Shown: positions 18,348 to 28,410, counted from the stretch's first letter. The stretch: DNA of 64,000 nucleotides from Chryseobacterium sp. CH21 (GCF_004119445.1 NZ_QICI01000067.1:39142-103141); one strand, 5' to 3'. A program made the numbers and translations. The notes: generated by a model not told the origin, from the sequence alone.

Positions 18348-19890
18348 ATGGCAGAATTGCAGAAAGATTTTTTGTTTGTATTGGTAAAGTCATTGACCAC
18401 CTCTGAAAAAAGACAGTTTAAGTTATATGTAAACCGTCTCGGAATTAACGTAGATGCCAAATTTCTATTGTTATTTTCCGAAATGGATAAGATGAAAGAA
18501 TATGATGAAAGCATTATTATAGAGAAAAAAATTTCTACCAAACAACAGCTTTCCAACCTGAAAGCTCATCTTTACAAACAGATTTTGGTGAGCCTTCGTA
18601 TGAACCCAAGTCATCAGAACTATAGAATCCAGCTTCGTGAACAATTGGATTTCGCCAATATCCTGTATCAAAAAGGACTTTACAAACAGGCTTTAAAGAT
18701 ATTAGACAAAACTAAGCAAACTGCATTGGAATTGGATGAGAAAAGTATCGCTTCGGAAATCATAGATCTTGAAAAAGTAATTGAATCCCAATTTATTACA
18801 CGAAGTATTGAAGGCCGTGCCGAAGAATTGATCAAGCAATCCCAGGAGATCAGTAAACAGAATCGTTATACCACAAAATTATCTAATCTTTCATTGAAAT
18901 TATACAGTGAAATGCTTACCCACGGCTATGTAAAAAATGATACAGACCGACAGGAAGTGATGGATGTTTTCAATGCCCAGATTAAAAATATAAACCCCGA
19001 AAAGCTTAACTTCACAGAAAAACTTTGGTATTACAAAGCCCATGTGTGGAAAAACCAACTTTTACAGGATTACAAATACACATTAAAATATGCTTATCAA
19101 TGGGTAGACCTTTTCCATAAAAAACCTGAAATGATCTACAGCCATCCGGTTTGGTATATCAAGGGGAATACTTATCTGTTGAAAATCCTTTTTTGTATGG
19201 AAATATTGATATCCTGGAAGAACATTTTGAGAATTTCAATACAATGGTACATGCAGAAAATTTTGTTCAGAATGAAAATCTTCAGTCTCTTATTTTCCTT
19301 ACTCAGTATAACACATTGATGAATATTCACTTTGTAAAAGGAGAGTTTTTTACGGGAACCAAACTTATTCCTGAAGTAGAATTAAAAATGGAAAGACTCA
19401 GAGAAAGAATTGATGAACACCATTTCATGATTCTTTACCTTAAAATGGCAGCCATGTTCTTTGGCAGTAAAATGTTTGATAAGTCCATTGAATATTCTAT
19501 GAGAGTGATAGAATCTAAAGGAAATGTGCAGGAAGATCTTTTGTTTCATACCCGAATTCTGATCTTAATGGCAAAATATGAGTCTGGAAATGATGAAGAT
19601 TATGATGAATTCATTGCTTCTACTTTGAAGTTTGCCAAAAAATGAAAAAGCCGGAAGAATTCCATTTTGAAAGTATTCAGTTTTTTAAGAATCTTAATAA
19701 TCAGGTATTGGATCAGAGACAGAAAGCCTTTGAAAGTTTTGATAAAAAGCTGGAAGAGTATTCCAATAATGAATATTACAGACGTTCATTATTCTATATT
19801 GACATCCATGGATGGATCAAATCTAAAGTACAGAATGTGGATGTCATTGAGATCATTAAGCAGAAAGTGAAGTATAAAAGAAAACATTAA
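18348..19890 (+). CDS. Helical-repeat protein of unknown function, broken by two frameshifts
   Basis: Three overlapping frames read as one protein of about 514 residues if one base is restored at each of two places. Part 1 (18348 to about 19180) starts MAELQKDFLFVLVKSL and is made of paired helices resembling TPR-type repeats (for example YQKGLYKQALKILDKTKQ). Part 2 continues as ENPFLYGNIDILEEHFENF from about 19182; part 3 as KPEEFHFESIQFF from about 19645. The second break is at an A6 run (19637-19642) just before a stop/ATG overlap. Part lengths plus two bases give a whole number of codons. Many Bacteroidota carry an uncharacterised protein of this size and opening in my memory. Function unknown. 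Divergent from leuA. Confidence 0.7.
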
Positions 19891-19999
19891 TTAAAAATAC
19901 ATAAAGAATTATTTTACAATATTTTATCATATTTAATTTCATGTAAAATAAAACATACAAATCTATTTTCTTTTAAATATAATTTTACAGATTTATGTA

Positions 20000-20155
20000 T
20001 TAACAGGTCGCTCCTCCGGAGCTTTCTTTTAAAGAAACTTCATTTTTTCTACTAACAGTAGATCCCGATGGGATCAAATCCGGCTCCAATAGGAGCTAAC
20101 TATTAATAGAAGTATTTATTTTTAAAATTAGAGCTCCGGAGGAGCGACCTGTTAA
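20000..20155. repeat. Intergenic element with 24-bp perfect inverted-repeat ends
   Basis: The left end (20000-20023) begins TTAACAGGTCGCTCCTCC and the right end (20132-20155) is its exact reverse complement over 24 bases. Between them are two more small hairpins, GATCCCgatGGGATC near 20071-20085 and GGCTCCaataGGAGC near 20091-20105. At 156 bases, with no coding sequence, it has the form of a MITE or a REP/BIME-like palindromic unit. It fills the gap between the convergent broken helical-repeat gene and the dipeptidase. Confidence 0.75.
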
Positions 20156-20186
20156 TTACGCTTTGATTTAATAAGATACGAAAATT

Positions 20187-21161
20187 TTATTTATATAGAT
20201 TCTCTATAAAATTCAGTGCATTTTTATGACTGATCTTTTCTACCAGCTCTGATGAAAAACGTTCTTCAATTTCTTTATTGATCTGTGGATATACAGATGC
20301 ATTGGAATGCTCCGGGAAGAAAAATGGATGACGGGATTTGTCCGGATGATCCTTCCAGTAGAAATAATCTGCTCCGTAAGCAATGCTTTCTTCTCCGCCA
20401 AGATCCAAACCATATTGAATGTGTTCGTAGAGTCTTTCGGGATTCTCGACATCCACATAATCTTTAATAAAATTAAGTCCAATCAAACCTTTTCTTTTAA
20501 TCACTTCTTTTGCCAGTTCATCAGGAAGATTCCTGTTATTTTTATAAACAGACCTATAGTTGGAATGGCTCGCCAGAATAGGAATTGAGTAATTTCTCTG
20601 ATCAATATAAGTGAAAATATCGTAAGCCAACTGATCGCTTGTGTGTGCTAAATCAATGGCAATTTTGCGGTCAGCGATATAGTCAATCAGCACTTTTCCA
20701 TCGTCTTTTAAGCCTGCAGTTGCATTATTTCCACCCCCAAAACGGTTTTCTAAATGATGTGTAATCCCAATATAGAAGACTTTTTCTACATTTTCAATAA
20801 TCGTTTCAAGATTTTTAAATCCGGAATCAAGACTTTGGCTTTCATCACAAAAAGCGGATGCATTTTCGATAGAAGCAAGAATTCCTACCCGATTTTTATT
20901 TTCCTCAGCCTCATAATTATCGTAATTAAAAAAGAAAAAATTATCATTTTTAATGAGGTTTGAAAACAATTTACTCTGCTCCAAGCCATAAACTGTACTA
21001 TCTGCTCCTGTTCCGGCATACATTGCCATGATCTGAAGTTTTACATTTCCCTCCTGTAAATAAGGCAGTGAACAGCCAATTTCTTTGTCATCAATAGCAG
21101 CATCGGATCTCAGCAGATAATATAATAAATCGCAGTGCAGATCTATATTTATAGTATTCAT
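20187..21161 (-). CDS. Membrane dipeptidase family (M19) peptidase
   Basis: A 324-residue amidohydrolase-fold dipeptidase without a signal peptide. Metal-site motifs: DLHCD near residues 7-11, then THHLENRFGGG, DLAHTSD and ASHSNYRSVYKN, in the order of the M19 family (renal dipeptidase-like, dinuclear zinc). It would cleave dipeptides, possibly D-containing ones. The start ATG lies 22 bases before the DUF4932-like gene end, so both minus-strand genes may be co-transcribed. Confidence 0.88.
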   Translation of the reverse strand: MNTINIDLHCDLLYYLLRSDAAIDDKEIGCSLPYLQEGNVKLQIMAMYAGTGADSTVYGLEQSKLFSNLIKNDNFFFFNYDNYEAEENKNRVGILASIENASAFCDESQSLDSGFKNLETIIENVEKVFYIGITHHLENRFGGGNNATAGLKDDGKVLIDYIADRKIAIDLAHTSDQLAYDIFTYIDQRNYSIPILASHSNYRSVYKNNRNLPDELAKEVIKRKGLIGLNFIKDYVDVENPERLYEHIQYGLDLGGEESIAYGADYFYWKDHPDKSRHPFFFPEHSNASVYPQINKEIEERFSSELVEKISHKNALNFIENLYK

Positions 21162-21183
21162 AGTAGTGTAATATTGGAGTTTT

Positions 21184-22371
21184 TTATTTCTTTACTTTGT
21201 TCAGTTCATCATTGATAAATTCTACAGAACTGTTTTCAAAAACTTCAAGCAGTTTCGGTACGAAAGCTCCGAATGTTTTATATTTTTTCCTGTTAGAATT
21301 ATATTCTTTTACTTTTTCTTCTAATAAAGGGATAAAAATGAAATTATTTTTCAGATGATATTCCTGAAGTCTTTTTACCCTTTCCTCATCTTTTTGAATT
21401 CTGGCGGTCTCAATTTCCCCTAATCTTACCAAATGTTCAGCAACGCAGGTCTGATAATCTCCATAACCTCCTGTTTTGACCATGGTTTCCTTTAGTTTTG
21501 ATTTTTCAAATAAGTCTTTAAATTTCGTAAGCTTATCTTTGTTTTGATTGACTTCTTTATTAACAAAGGAATGTCCAAATTCATGAACACTTAAAAACCT
21601 GGCCTGAAATTGATTGTCATACCCGAATTCTCCCGGTTTTTGTACCTTCACAAACGGACTGGCAATCTCGTAAATATTCTGTTTTCCAGATGGCAATGTA
21701 ACATTGGTGCCAATTCCTCTTCCTTCATGATCTTCAATGGGCCACATCATCATAGGAGAAATAATGATCGTATAGGTGTTAAAACTTTCACCATAAAATT
21801 GTTCCATGGCTTTTGTAAATCCGTCAGGAATCTGTTTGCTGTATTCCGTTATTCCGCCATTATAAAAGGTTTGGTTCTCTTTAAAAAACTGCCCGATATT
21901 CTCCTGAATATAAAATTTTGAAAGCGCTGAAAGATAATTTTTAATTAAATCTGTTGCTTCTTTATTCTGTTCTTTTGTAAGATTATTGTTTTCAAAGTGA
22001 TATTCATTAATCCATTTCACATCCGGAAATTCCTTGTGATACATCAGAGGTTTCATCATTGCATCATTTCCGGCACCATATTTTTCCATTAAAATATCAT
22101 TGAGCCTGGCAGTGGAAACAGCAATATCTGAGTTTTTCAAATGGCCGTATTTCTGTAAAGCATTTTTAACAACCGGCTGATAGACAGAACATTCTTTTAT
22201 TTTATAAAGTTCAAAATCCTTATTATTCTTTCGGTGCTCTGCAGACAGTATTTCTGCAAGAAAATATGTCTCAATATTTCTATTGTAAGTAACAGAAAAT
22301 GGGGATGTACTTTTCTGCGAAAAACAGAATGTGGCACTCAATGAGACAAAAACTACGAATAACTTTTTCAT
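21184..22371 (-). CDS. Secreted DUF4932-like metalloprotease-type protein
   Basis: A 395-residue exported protein of unknown function. I start it at the ATG at 22371 because MKKLFVVFVSLSATFCFSQ is a clear signal peptide; an in-frame ATG six codons upstream lies next to a possible operator. HEFGH at about residues 263-267 with a downstream EHLVRLGE is a zincin-type motif, so hydrolytic activity is plausible. The layout fits the DUF4932 family as I remember it. An ATTTAGAATGAGAATTAAT stretch just upstream resembles the AT-rich motif before the TonB receptor gene. Confidence 0.72.
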   Translation of the reverse strand: MKKLFVVFVSLSATFCFSQKSTSPFSVTYNRNIETYFLAEILSAEHRKNNKDFELYKIKECSVYQPVVKNALQKYGHLKNSDIAVSTARLNDILMEKYGAGNDAMMKPLMYHKEFPDVKWINEYHFENNNLTKEQNKEATDLIKNYLSALSKFYIQENIGQFFKENQTFYNGGITEYSKQIPDGFTKAMEQFYGESFNTYTIIISPMMMWPIEDHEGRGIGTNVTLPSGKQNIYEIASPFVKVQKPGEFGYDNQFQARFLSVHEFGHSFVNKEVNQNKDKLTKFKDLFEKSKLKETMVKTGGYGDYQTCVAEHLVRLGEIETARIQKDEERVKRLQEYHLKNNFIFIPLLEEKVKEYNSNRKKYKTFGAFVPKLLEVFENSSVEFINDELNKVKK

Positions 22372-22430
22372 TTTAATATTAATTCTCATTCTAAATATAG
22401 GCTAATATAGTATTTTATCTAAAAATTCCG

Positions 22431-22438
22431 TATTTTTG
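22431..22438 (+). promoter_or_regulatory. -7 box of thrS
   Basis: TATTTTTG matches TAnnTTTG and lies 25 bases before the thrS ATG at 22463. Confidence 0.5.
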
Positions 22439-22462
22439 CATCTTAAAATTTCTTAGTAAACA

Positions 22463-24381
22463 ATGATAAAAATTACACTTCCAGACAATAGCGTCAAAGA
22501 ATTCGAAGGAGCAGTGACTCCTCTAGATGTGGCAAAATCTATAAGCGAGGGATTGGCAAGAAACACCATCTCCGCAATTGTTAATGACCAACAAGTAGAA
22601 ATAACCACACCTATAACCACGGATTCTACGGTACAGCTTTTGACCTGGAATGATGATCTTGGAAAGAAGGCTTTCTGGCATTCTTCTGCCCACCTTTTGG
22701 CGCAGGCTATCCTTGAGTTTTATCCTAATGCTAAGTTGACGATCGGTCCGGCTATTGAAAGCGGATTCTACTATGACGTAGATTTCGGGGATGAAAGCTT
22801 ATCTGAAAAAGATTTTGAAAAGATTGAAAAAAGATCTTAGAAAACGCGAAGAAAGGATCTACATTCTCTCTATATCCGGTTTCTAAAGAAGATGCTTTAA
22901 AAACATATGCAGATAACCCTTACAAAGTAGAATTGATCTCTAATCTTAATGATGGAGAAATCACTTTTGTAACACACGATAACTTCACAGACTTATGTCG
23001 TGGTGGTCACATTCCGAATACTGGAATTGTAAAAGCGGTTAAGATTTTAAATGCAGCAGGAGCTTACTGGAGAGGAAATGAAAAAAATCCTCAATTAACA
23101 AGAGTATACGGTATTTCTTTCCCAAAACAGAAAGACCTTACTGAATATCTTGAAAGATTGGAAGAAGCTAAAAGAAGAGACCACAGAAAATTAGGTAAAG
23201 AACTTGGAATTTTTGCATTCTCTGAAAAAGTAGGTGCCGGTTTACCCCTTTGGTTACCAAAAGGTACTGCTTTAAGAAGAAAGTTGGAGAATTTCCTTTC
23301 TGATGCTCAGAAAAAAGGAGGTTATGAATTCGTAATGTCTCCACACATCGGGGCAAAAGAATTGTATGTAACCTCAGGACACTGGGATAAATATGGGGAA
23401 GACAGCTTCCAGCCGATTAAAACTCCAAATGAAGGAGAAGAATTTTTACTGAAGCCAATGAACTGTCCTCACCACTGTGAAATTTACAAGACTTCACAAT
23501 GGAGCTACAGAGATTTGCCAAAAAGATATGCTGAATTCGGTACAGTATACAGATATGAGCAAAGTGGAGAGCTTCACGGATTGACAAGAGTTCGTGGATT
23601 TACTCAGGATGATGCTCACCTTTTCTGTACTCCGGATCAGCTTTCTGAAGAATTTGAAAAAGTAATTGACCTTACGCTTTACGTATTCAAATCTTTAGGG
23701 TTTGAGGATTTTGTAACTCAGGTATCATTAAGAGACCCTGAAAACAAACAAAAATATATCGGTTCTGATGAGAATTGGGAGAAAGCAGAAAGTGCGATCA
23801 TCAATGCAGCTCAAAAGAAAGGTCTAAAAACGGTAGTTGAATACGGAGAAGCGGCATTCTACGGTCCTAAGCTTGACTTCATGGTGAAAGATGCTTTAGG
23901 AAGAAAATGGCAGCTGGGAACTATCCAGGTAGATTACAACTTACCGGAAAGATTTGACCTTCATTATATCGGAAATGATAATGAAAAGCACAGACCGGTA
24001 ATGATCCACAGAGCACCATTTGGTTCTATGGAGCGTTTCATTGCTATTTTGCTGGAGAACACTGCAGGTGATTTCCCATTATGGCTAAGCCCGGATCAGT
24101 TTATTATTCTACCGATCAGTGAAAAATATGTAGATTATTCAAAAAAAGTTTCACAATTTTTGGAAAATCACGATATTAGCGGTCAGATTGATGACAGAAA
24201 CGAGAAGACCGGTAAAAAGATCCGTGATGCGGAATTGAACAAGATTCCTTTCATGCTTGTAGTAGGAGAAAATGAAGAAAAAGAAGGCACAATTTCTGTA
24301 AGAAGACGTGGCGAAGGAGATCTTGGAGTGATGAAGATGGAGGATTTCGTTGCTTACTTCAAAAAAGAAGCAGCAATATAA
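22463..24381 (+). CDS. thrS: Threonyl-tRNA synthetase, frameshifted near codon 122
   Basis: Charges tRNA-Thr with threonine. Restored length is about 639 residues, normal for bacterial ThrRS. Order: TGS domain ([20 protein letters not shown]), editing domain ([23 protein letters not shown]), class II catalytic core ([21 protein letters not shown]) and anticodon-binding domain ([14 protein letters not shown]). The frame changes at the A6 run 22827-22832: IEKRS-stop in the sequence as given versus [19 protein letters not shown] if one A is added. The gene is essential and normally single-copy, so a real null allele is unlikely. Followed by infC after about 110 bases, the conserved order in bacteria. 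Confidence 0.95.
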
Positions 24382-24491
24382 GTTTAAAATTAAAAGATTG
24401 AAGGATTCAAAGATTAAACATTAATGAATCTTTCAATTTTAAATATTTAAATCAATTAAATTAAGTAGTTAACCAATAAAATTATAATACA

Positions 24492-25052
24492 ATAGCACAA
24501 AGATTTAACAACAGGGGCCCACAAAGACGTCCGGTACAAGAGGACTTACACTTGATCAACGATAAAATTCGTGTGAGAGAGCTTCGTTTGGTGGGCGATA
24601 ACGTAGAGCCAGGAATTTATCCAATTGACAAAGCAAGACAAATTGCTGCAGATCAGGAATTGGATTTAGTAGTAATTTCTGATAAAGCAGAACCTTTTAT
24701 TGCAAGAGTATTAGAATACAAAAAATTCTTATACGAGCAAAAGAAAAAACAGAAGGAACTTAAAGCTAAGCAGGTAAAAGTGGTAGTGAAAGAGATCCGT
24801 TTCGGACCTCAGACAGATGACCACGATTACGAATTCAAAAAGAAGCATGCTGAAAAATTCCTTGAAGAAGGTTCAAAATTAAAGACCTACGTATTTTTTA
24901 AAGGACGTTCAATTATCTTTAAAGACCAGGGAGAAATTTTGCTTTTAAAACTTGCTCAGGAACTAGAGCATGTAGGTAAAGTAGACCAACTTCCTAAGCT
25001 TGAAGGAAAGAGAATGATTATGATGATGAGTCCTAAAAAACCAGCAAAATAA
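24492..25052 (+). CDS. infC: Translation initiation factor IF-3, probably starting at AUA
   Basis: A protein of about 186 residues that prevents subunit joining and proofreads the start codon on the 30S ribosome. The body ([63 protein letters not shown]) is standard IF-3. The conserved N-terminal residues [20 protein letters not shown] are encoded upstream of the first TTG (24552) and there is no ATG, GTG or TTG before them. The frame opens after a TAA at 24477 and the codon preceding AQRF is ATA at 24492. Rare AUU-type starts on infC are known in E. coli, where IF-3 represses its own start. A terminator follows, so rpmI-rplT are not read through from here. Confidence 0.88.
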   Translation: MAQRFNNRGPQRRPVQEDLHLINDKIRVRELRLVGDNVEPGIYPIDKARQIAADQELDLVVISDKAEPFIARVLEYKKFLYEQKKKQKELKAKQVKVVVKEIRFGPQTDDHDYEFKKKHAEKFLEEGSKLKTYVFFKGRSIIFKDQGEILLLKLAQELEHVGKVDQLPKLEGKRMIMMMSPKKPAK

Positions 25053-25076
25053 TTAAGTCATTATTTTAATATAAAG

Positions 25077-25105
25077 AAACCTCAAATTACTTTGAGGTTT
25101 TTTTA
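25077..25105 (+). terminator. Intrinsic terminator after infC
   Basis: Stem AAACCTCAAA (25077-25086) with TTTGAGGTTT (25091-25100), loop TTAC, then T run. Confidence 0.9.
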
Positions 25106-25139
25106 TGCTTTAATTAAAAAAAGATTGTTCCAGGCTACT

Positions 25140-25700
25140 CTATCCTCCAAAATCACCACAATCATGCTCTGTAAAAAGAGGCAAAGCTTTTTTGGTTGTG
25201 AAATAAGCAGATACTCTTTTGTTTTTCATTTCCAGCTTCTGACCTTCTATAACAAGTTCGTAAACGGGTGCTTTATCTATTTGGGTTAAAATATAAGTTC
25301 TCTCCGGGGTTTTAAAAACAGTTTTGTTTCCTTCGGTAGAATATGAGAAGTCATGGATTTCGAAAGTGTCTTTTTCGTCACATACATTGATCCATCTTAT
25401 GCTCTTCTTTGTTATAGACACGCTTGCCAAATCGCATGAATAACAGTTCCCAGAAAATTCTATACCATATTTTTCGTACACATTGGTATTCTTGCTGTTC
25501 AAGAGATCAATAGGAACCAATGTTGAAAAATCACCTGGAATTTCTGATTTTTCAACAGCATTCTTTACCGGATCAGGAGTTGAAATCTCTTTTGTTTTTA
25601 AATTTGCAGAATCAACTTTACTCTCTTTTTTTTCCGTAGCAGGAGAGCAAGAAGCTAATAAAATGATTACAATTGAAAAGCTGGTTATTACGTTTTTCAT
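25140..25700 (-). CDS. Lipoprotein of unknown function
   Basis: A 186-residue lipoprotein, starting at the ATG at 25700 so that the signal MKNVITSFSIVIILLASC ends at the lipobox Cys18. A Lys/Glu/Ser/Pro-rich linker follows (residues 20-55), then a folded domain with paired cysteines (GNCYSCDLAS, INVCDE) and a C-terminal CGDFGG. No family recognised. An upstream in-frame start at 25751 would put residues before the signal and is rejected. Divergent from the next lipoprotein gene. Confidence 0.7.
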   Translation of the reverse strand: MKNVITSFSIVIILLASCSPATEKKESKVDSANLKTKEISTPDPVKNAVEKSEIPGDFSTLVPIDLLNSKNTNVYEKYGIEFSGNCYSCDLASVSITKKSIRWINVCDEKDTFEIHDFSYSTEGNKTVFKTPERTYILTQIDKAPVYELVIEGQKLEMKNKRVSAYFTTKKALPLFTEHDCGDFGG

Positions 25701-25857
25701 CTTCAAAAAATAATTTACATATTTTAATTTACAGTGTGTAAAATTCTCCAAAATCTACCGTTCAATATATCCCTGCTTTCAGCCATTTATTGCCGATATC
25801 AGACGGTTTTGTTGGCTACAGACCTTAATACTGATACATTTGCCCAAAATATAGAAA

Positions 25858-26931
25858 ATGAAAATACTCAATCAAATCGTTATATCATCTATATTGGTTT
25901 TTGTGGGATGCAATCAACAGAACAAAACATCAGAAACCAGCACATCAAAAACTGAAGTTAAGCAAAAAACAATAACACTTGCTGATTTCAAAAAAATAAA
26001 AGGAGTGGAGAATGTTCAGGAGGTGCCCTTTCAATTATTTACCAAACTGGATTCTATACAGTTTTTTGTGGCTCCGAATAAAGATTCCGCTCATCTGAAA
26101 GTAGCTTACAATAAGTTCGATAATTATTATGGATTTGAAGAGTTTGAAGACTTCTACTCTATTCATTACAGCATTCATAACAATATTTCGAACAGCATTG
26201 AAGCTTTTGTTTTGAAGTCACAATTCACTCCGTCATTTGAATTAACTTTAAATGGTGTGGATCTTTATGAGATCAGAAGCAGCACATTTAAACAATCTGA
26301 TGATTTTAAAAATAAATCTTTTAAGAAATTTGGTACTATTGCAGAGATTTCAGAGCAGGAATTTAAGGCCAATTCAAAAAATAGAATCAATGAAACATTG
26401 GTGAAAAATCCGAATATGAAACTACAGGATGATAACTGGGTATACATTGAAAATGGCAGAAAAGAGGTTATTACACAGCATGAAAGTATATCTGCAGAAA
26501 CTGGTCCGCTTGCCAATGAATATGTAGGAAGATCACCTTTCCTGAATCTGGAGGTTTTTAAAGAGAATTCTGATGAAGTAGCAGATTCTTACTATTCTTT
26601 TTATAATATTAAAAATGCTGTAATGTTTGAATTGAGTACTGATGGCTATCCACAAATTCTCCCAACCAAGAGCTGGGTTACCTCTGTTTCATCTAATAAT
26701 GACGTGGGAAGTAATTTTATTATCACTAAATACTTATCACAAACCAAGAAACAGGACAATCTTTTATACGTGAATTTCACCAACTTCAAAATAGCTGATG
26801 ATAAAAAGGCATTCTGGACAGATAACAATACCTTTTATGCAGAAGTTTATCCACTTAATTCCGCTGTGGTAAATGGTAAAAAGCAGAAAACGGCTTATAT
26901 AAAGATACAATTGAAGGCGGATTTGTTTTAA
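25858..26931 (+). CDS. Lipoprotein of unknown function
   Basis: A 357-residue lipoprotein with lipobox Cys18 (SILVFVGCNQQ), a short Ser/Thr/Lys linker and a long beta-rich region without recognisable motifs. The region FGTIAEISEQEFKANSKNRIN and the ending NGKKQKTAYIKIQLKADLF show no known domain. It is flanked by another unknown lipoprotein gene (divergent) and a secreted protein gene; all three lie in the accessory block between infC and rpmI. Confidence 0.7.
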   Translation: MKILNQIVISSILVFVGCNQQNKTSETSTSKTEVKQKTITLADFKKIKGVENVQEVPFQLFTKLDSIQFFVAPNKDSAHLKVAYNKFDNYYGFEEFEDFYSIHYSIHNNISNSIEAFVLKSQFTPSFELTLNGVDLYEIRSSTFKQSDDFKNKSFKKFGTIAEISEQEFKANSKNRINETLVKNPNMKLQDDNWVYIENGRKEVITQHESISAETGPLANEYVGRSPFLNLEVFKENSDEVADSYYSFYNIKNAVMFELSTDGYPQILPTKSWVTSVSSNNDVGSNFIITKYLSQTKKQDNLLYVNFTNFKIADDKKAFWTDNNTFYAEVYPLNSAVVNGKKQKTAYIKIQLKADLF

Positions 26932-26989
26932 GGAAAAAAACTGAACGTATTAAAACAAGCTTCGCTTTACGCTTGAAAATAAGAATGAT

Positions 26990-27045
26990 TCATCTTAACT
27001 ACACTTTATTTCTTAAATCCTTCTTAATGGTTTTAAAACATCCTG
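26990..27045. repeat. Partial copy of the CTTAATGGTTT repeat family
   Basis: The run ATTTCTTAAATCC-TTCTTAATGGTTTTAAAAC resembles the right half of the element between hisC and hisB (45630-45680: ACATTTCTTATTATC...CTTTCTTAATGGTTTATAA). Only one half is present here. Confidence 0.4.
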
Positions 27046-27099
27046 TATTTAAAATAAAAACCCCTGAAACCAGCCAGTGCGTATGGCAATAAAGACCGA

Positions 27100-27107
27100 T
27101 ATCTTTG
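27100..27107 (+). promoter_or_regulatory. -7 box of the secreted hypothetical gene
   Basis: TATCTTTG matches TAnnTTTG, 24 bases before the ATG at 27131. Confidence 0.55.
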
Positions 27108-27130
27108 CTGAAATTATTTAAAGAGATACA

Positions 27131-27700
27131 ATGAAAAAATTAAGTTTGACCTTTCTTTTTTGTTTATTAAATTTTATGACTTTCGCGCAATCCTTAAAAG
27201 TAGTAATAAAGCAGGATGGAAAAGTGATTCAGCCTGTGAATGATGTTTATGAATTGAAGAAATCCACTTTTATGTTCGAAATCACTTCTACCAATTTAGA
27301 AGGTTTTTTAGTAGGTGCCACTACAAATAAAGATATCTATGCAGGAGCTTTGGGACTTTTAAGCATAGAAAAGGTTCCATGGTTTCAGAATACGGGTATG
27401 GCAGAGGAATTATATAACAAGGACAAGGAAATGTTTTTGATGGATTCTGCTCCTTCCTATTGGTATTATACGGATGCGAAAGATCACAGATTTGATAAAA
27501 ATCCTAAAGGTAATGCAAAACAATGGACAGCTACCCGTACTATTACAAGGTTTTATGATATTATGGTAGACCAGCCTATTAATTTAAAAGATTTTGACAG
27601 CAGAGTTTTCATCCTGATGTATCAGCCTGAATATAACGACGAATATGATTTAATAGGAAAGAAAAACCTATTTCAGGCTGCGTTGAAATTCAAAGATTAA
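27131..27700 (+). CDS. Secreted protein of unknown function
   Basis: A 189-residue protein with a signal peptide (MKKLSLTFLFCLLNFMTFAQ) and a mature domain of about 170 residues containing several aromatic-rich segments (APSYWYYTDAKDHRF). No lipobox and no T9SS tail, so a periplasmic location is likely. No family recognised. It is a single-gene unit with its own -7 box and a terminator shared with the regulator gene on the other strand. Confidence 0.68.
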   Translation: MKKLSLTFLFCLLNFMTFAQSLKVVIKQDGKVIQPVNDVYELKKSTFMFEITSTNLEGFLVGATTNKDIYAGALGLLSIEKVPWFQNTGMAEELYNKDKEMFLMDSAPSYWYYTDAKDHRFDKNPKGNAKQWTATRTITRFYDIMVDQPINLKDFDSRVFILMYQPEYNDEYDLIGKKNLFQAALKFKD

Positions 27701-27730
27701 AACACATCAATTATTTGATTATATAAGAAA

Positions 27731-27766
27731 AAGGTCTGCTTTTACGATGTAAGCAGGCCTTTTTTG
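27731..27766. terminator. Bidirectional terminator
   Basis: Stem AAGGTCTGCTT (27731-27741) with AAGCAGGCCTT (27751-27761), one mismatch, A run on the left and T run on the right; between convergent genes. Confidence 0.8.
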
Positions 27767-27778
27767 CAGATGAATATT

Positions 27779-28408
27779 TTATTCAATAATCAATCCATAT
27801 TCTATCGCTAGTTTGATGGCTGAACTAAGATTGGATGTCTGGAATTTCTCAATAAGGTTCTTTCTGTGACTTTCTACGGTATGCGGGCTGATAAACAATT
27901 TTTCTGCCATTTGATTCGTTGTAAGTCCTTTCGCTGCTTCCCCGAGAATTTCCTTTTCTCTTCGGGTTAGTTTCGGAACCTGGTTTAATCCATCAGTTGA
28001 TTTCTTCTCCAGAACAGATCTGGTTTGTGAGCATAAAAATTGTGAACCTTCATACACACTGGTAATTCCTTCCAGAATTTCAGAAACTGAAGCATTCTTT
28101 TGAATGTATCCCAAAGCACCTTCAGCCAGAGAACTATTAATAACAGGCAGTTCATTGTGAACGCTGAGGATAATGATCTGGAGATTACTATATTTTTTCT
28201 TTATTGGTTTTATGAGTTCGATACTGTTGGTATCTGCAAGATTGATGTCCAGCAATAAAATATCGATGGCTTGTTTTGCAAGACCTGTATTCATTTCTGA
28301 AACGTTTTTGAAACAATCTACCACATCTATGGTATTGCTGTTTCCTAAAATATTCTTCAATCCTTCTAAGAGAAGTGGGTGATCGTCTGTTATGGCTACT
28401 TTTATCAT
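27779..28408 (-). CDS. NarL/LuxR-type response regulator
   Basis: A 209-residue two-component regulator. The receiver domain has the acidic pair DD at 8-9, phospho-acceptor Asp54 (ILLLDINLAD) and a helix-turn-helix output domain of LuxR type at about 140-205 (LTRREKEILGEAAKGLTTNQMAEKLF, then SPHTVESHRKNLIEKF split by a few residues). It is two bases from the sensor kinase gene upstream, so the pair is an operon and functional unit. Target genes unknown. Confidence 0.93.
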   Translation of the reverse strand: MIKVAITDDHPLLLEGLKNILGNSNTIDVVDCFKNVSEMNTGLAKQAIDILLLDINLADTNSIELIKPIKKKYSNLQIIILSVHNELPVINSSLAEGALGYIQKNASVSEILEGITSVYEGSQFLCSQTRSVLEKKSTDGLNQVPKLTRREKEILGEAAKGLTTNQMAEKLFISPHTVESHRKNLIEKFQTSNLSSAIKLAIEYGLIIE

Positions 28409-28410
28409 GT

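Noticed and set aside
19151..19890. Two separate short genes at 19151-19645 and 19642-19890 with an ATGA overlap
   Set aside because: Both continue the upstream helical protein; the combined length plus two restored bases is an exact codon multiple, and the joins fall beside homopolymers. Treated as one broken gene.
22827..22840. Programmed frameshift in thrS at AAAAAAG
   Set aside because: A6 is short for slippage, no stimulatory hairpin is evident, and other unrelated genes in the window show the same kind of one-base loss, which fits sequence error better.
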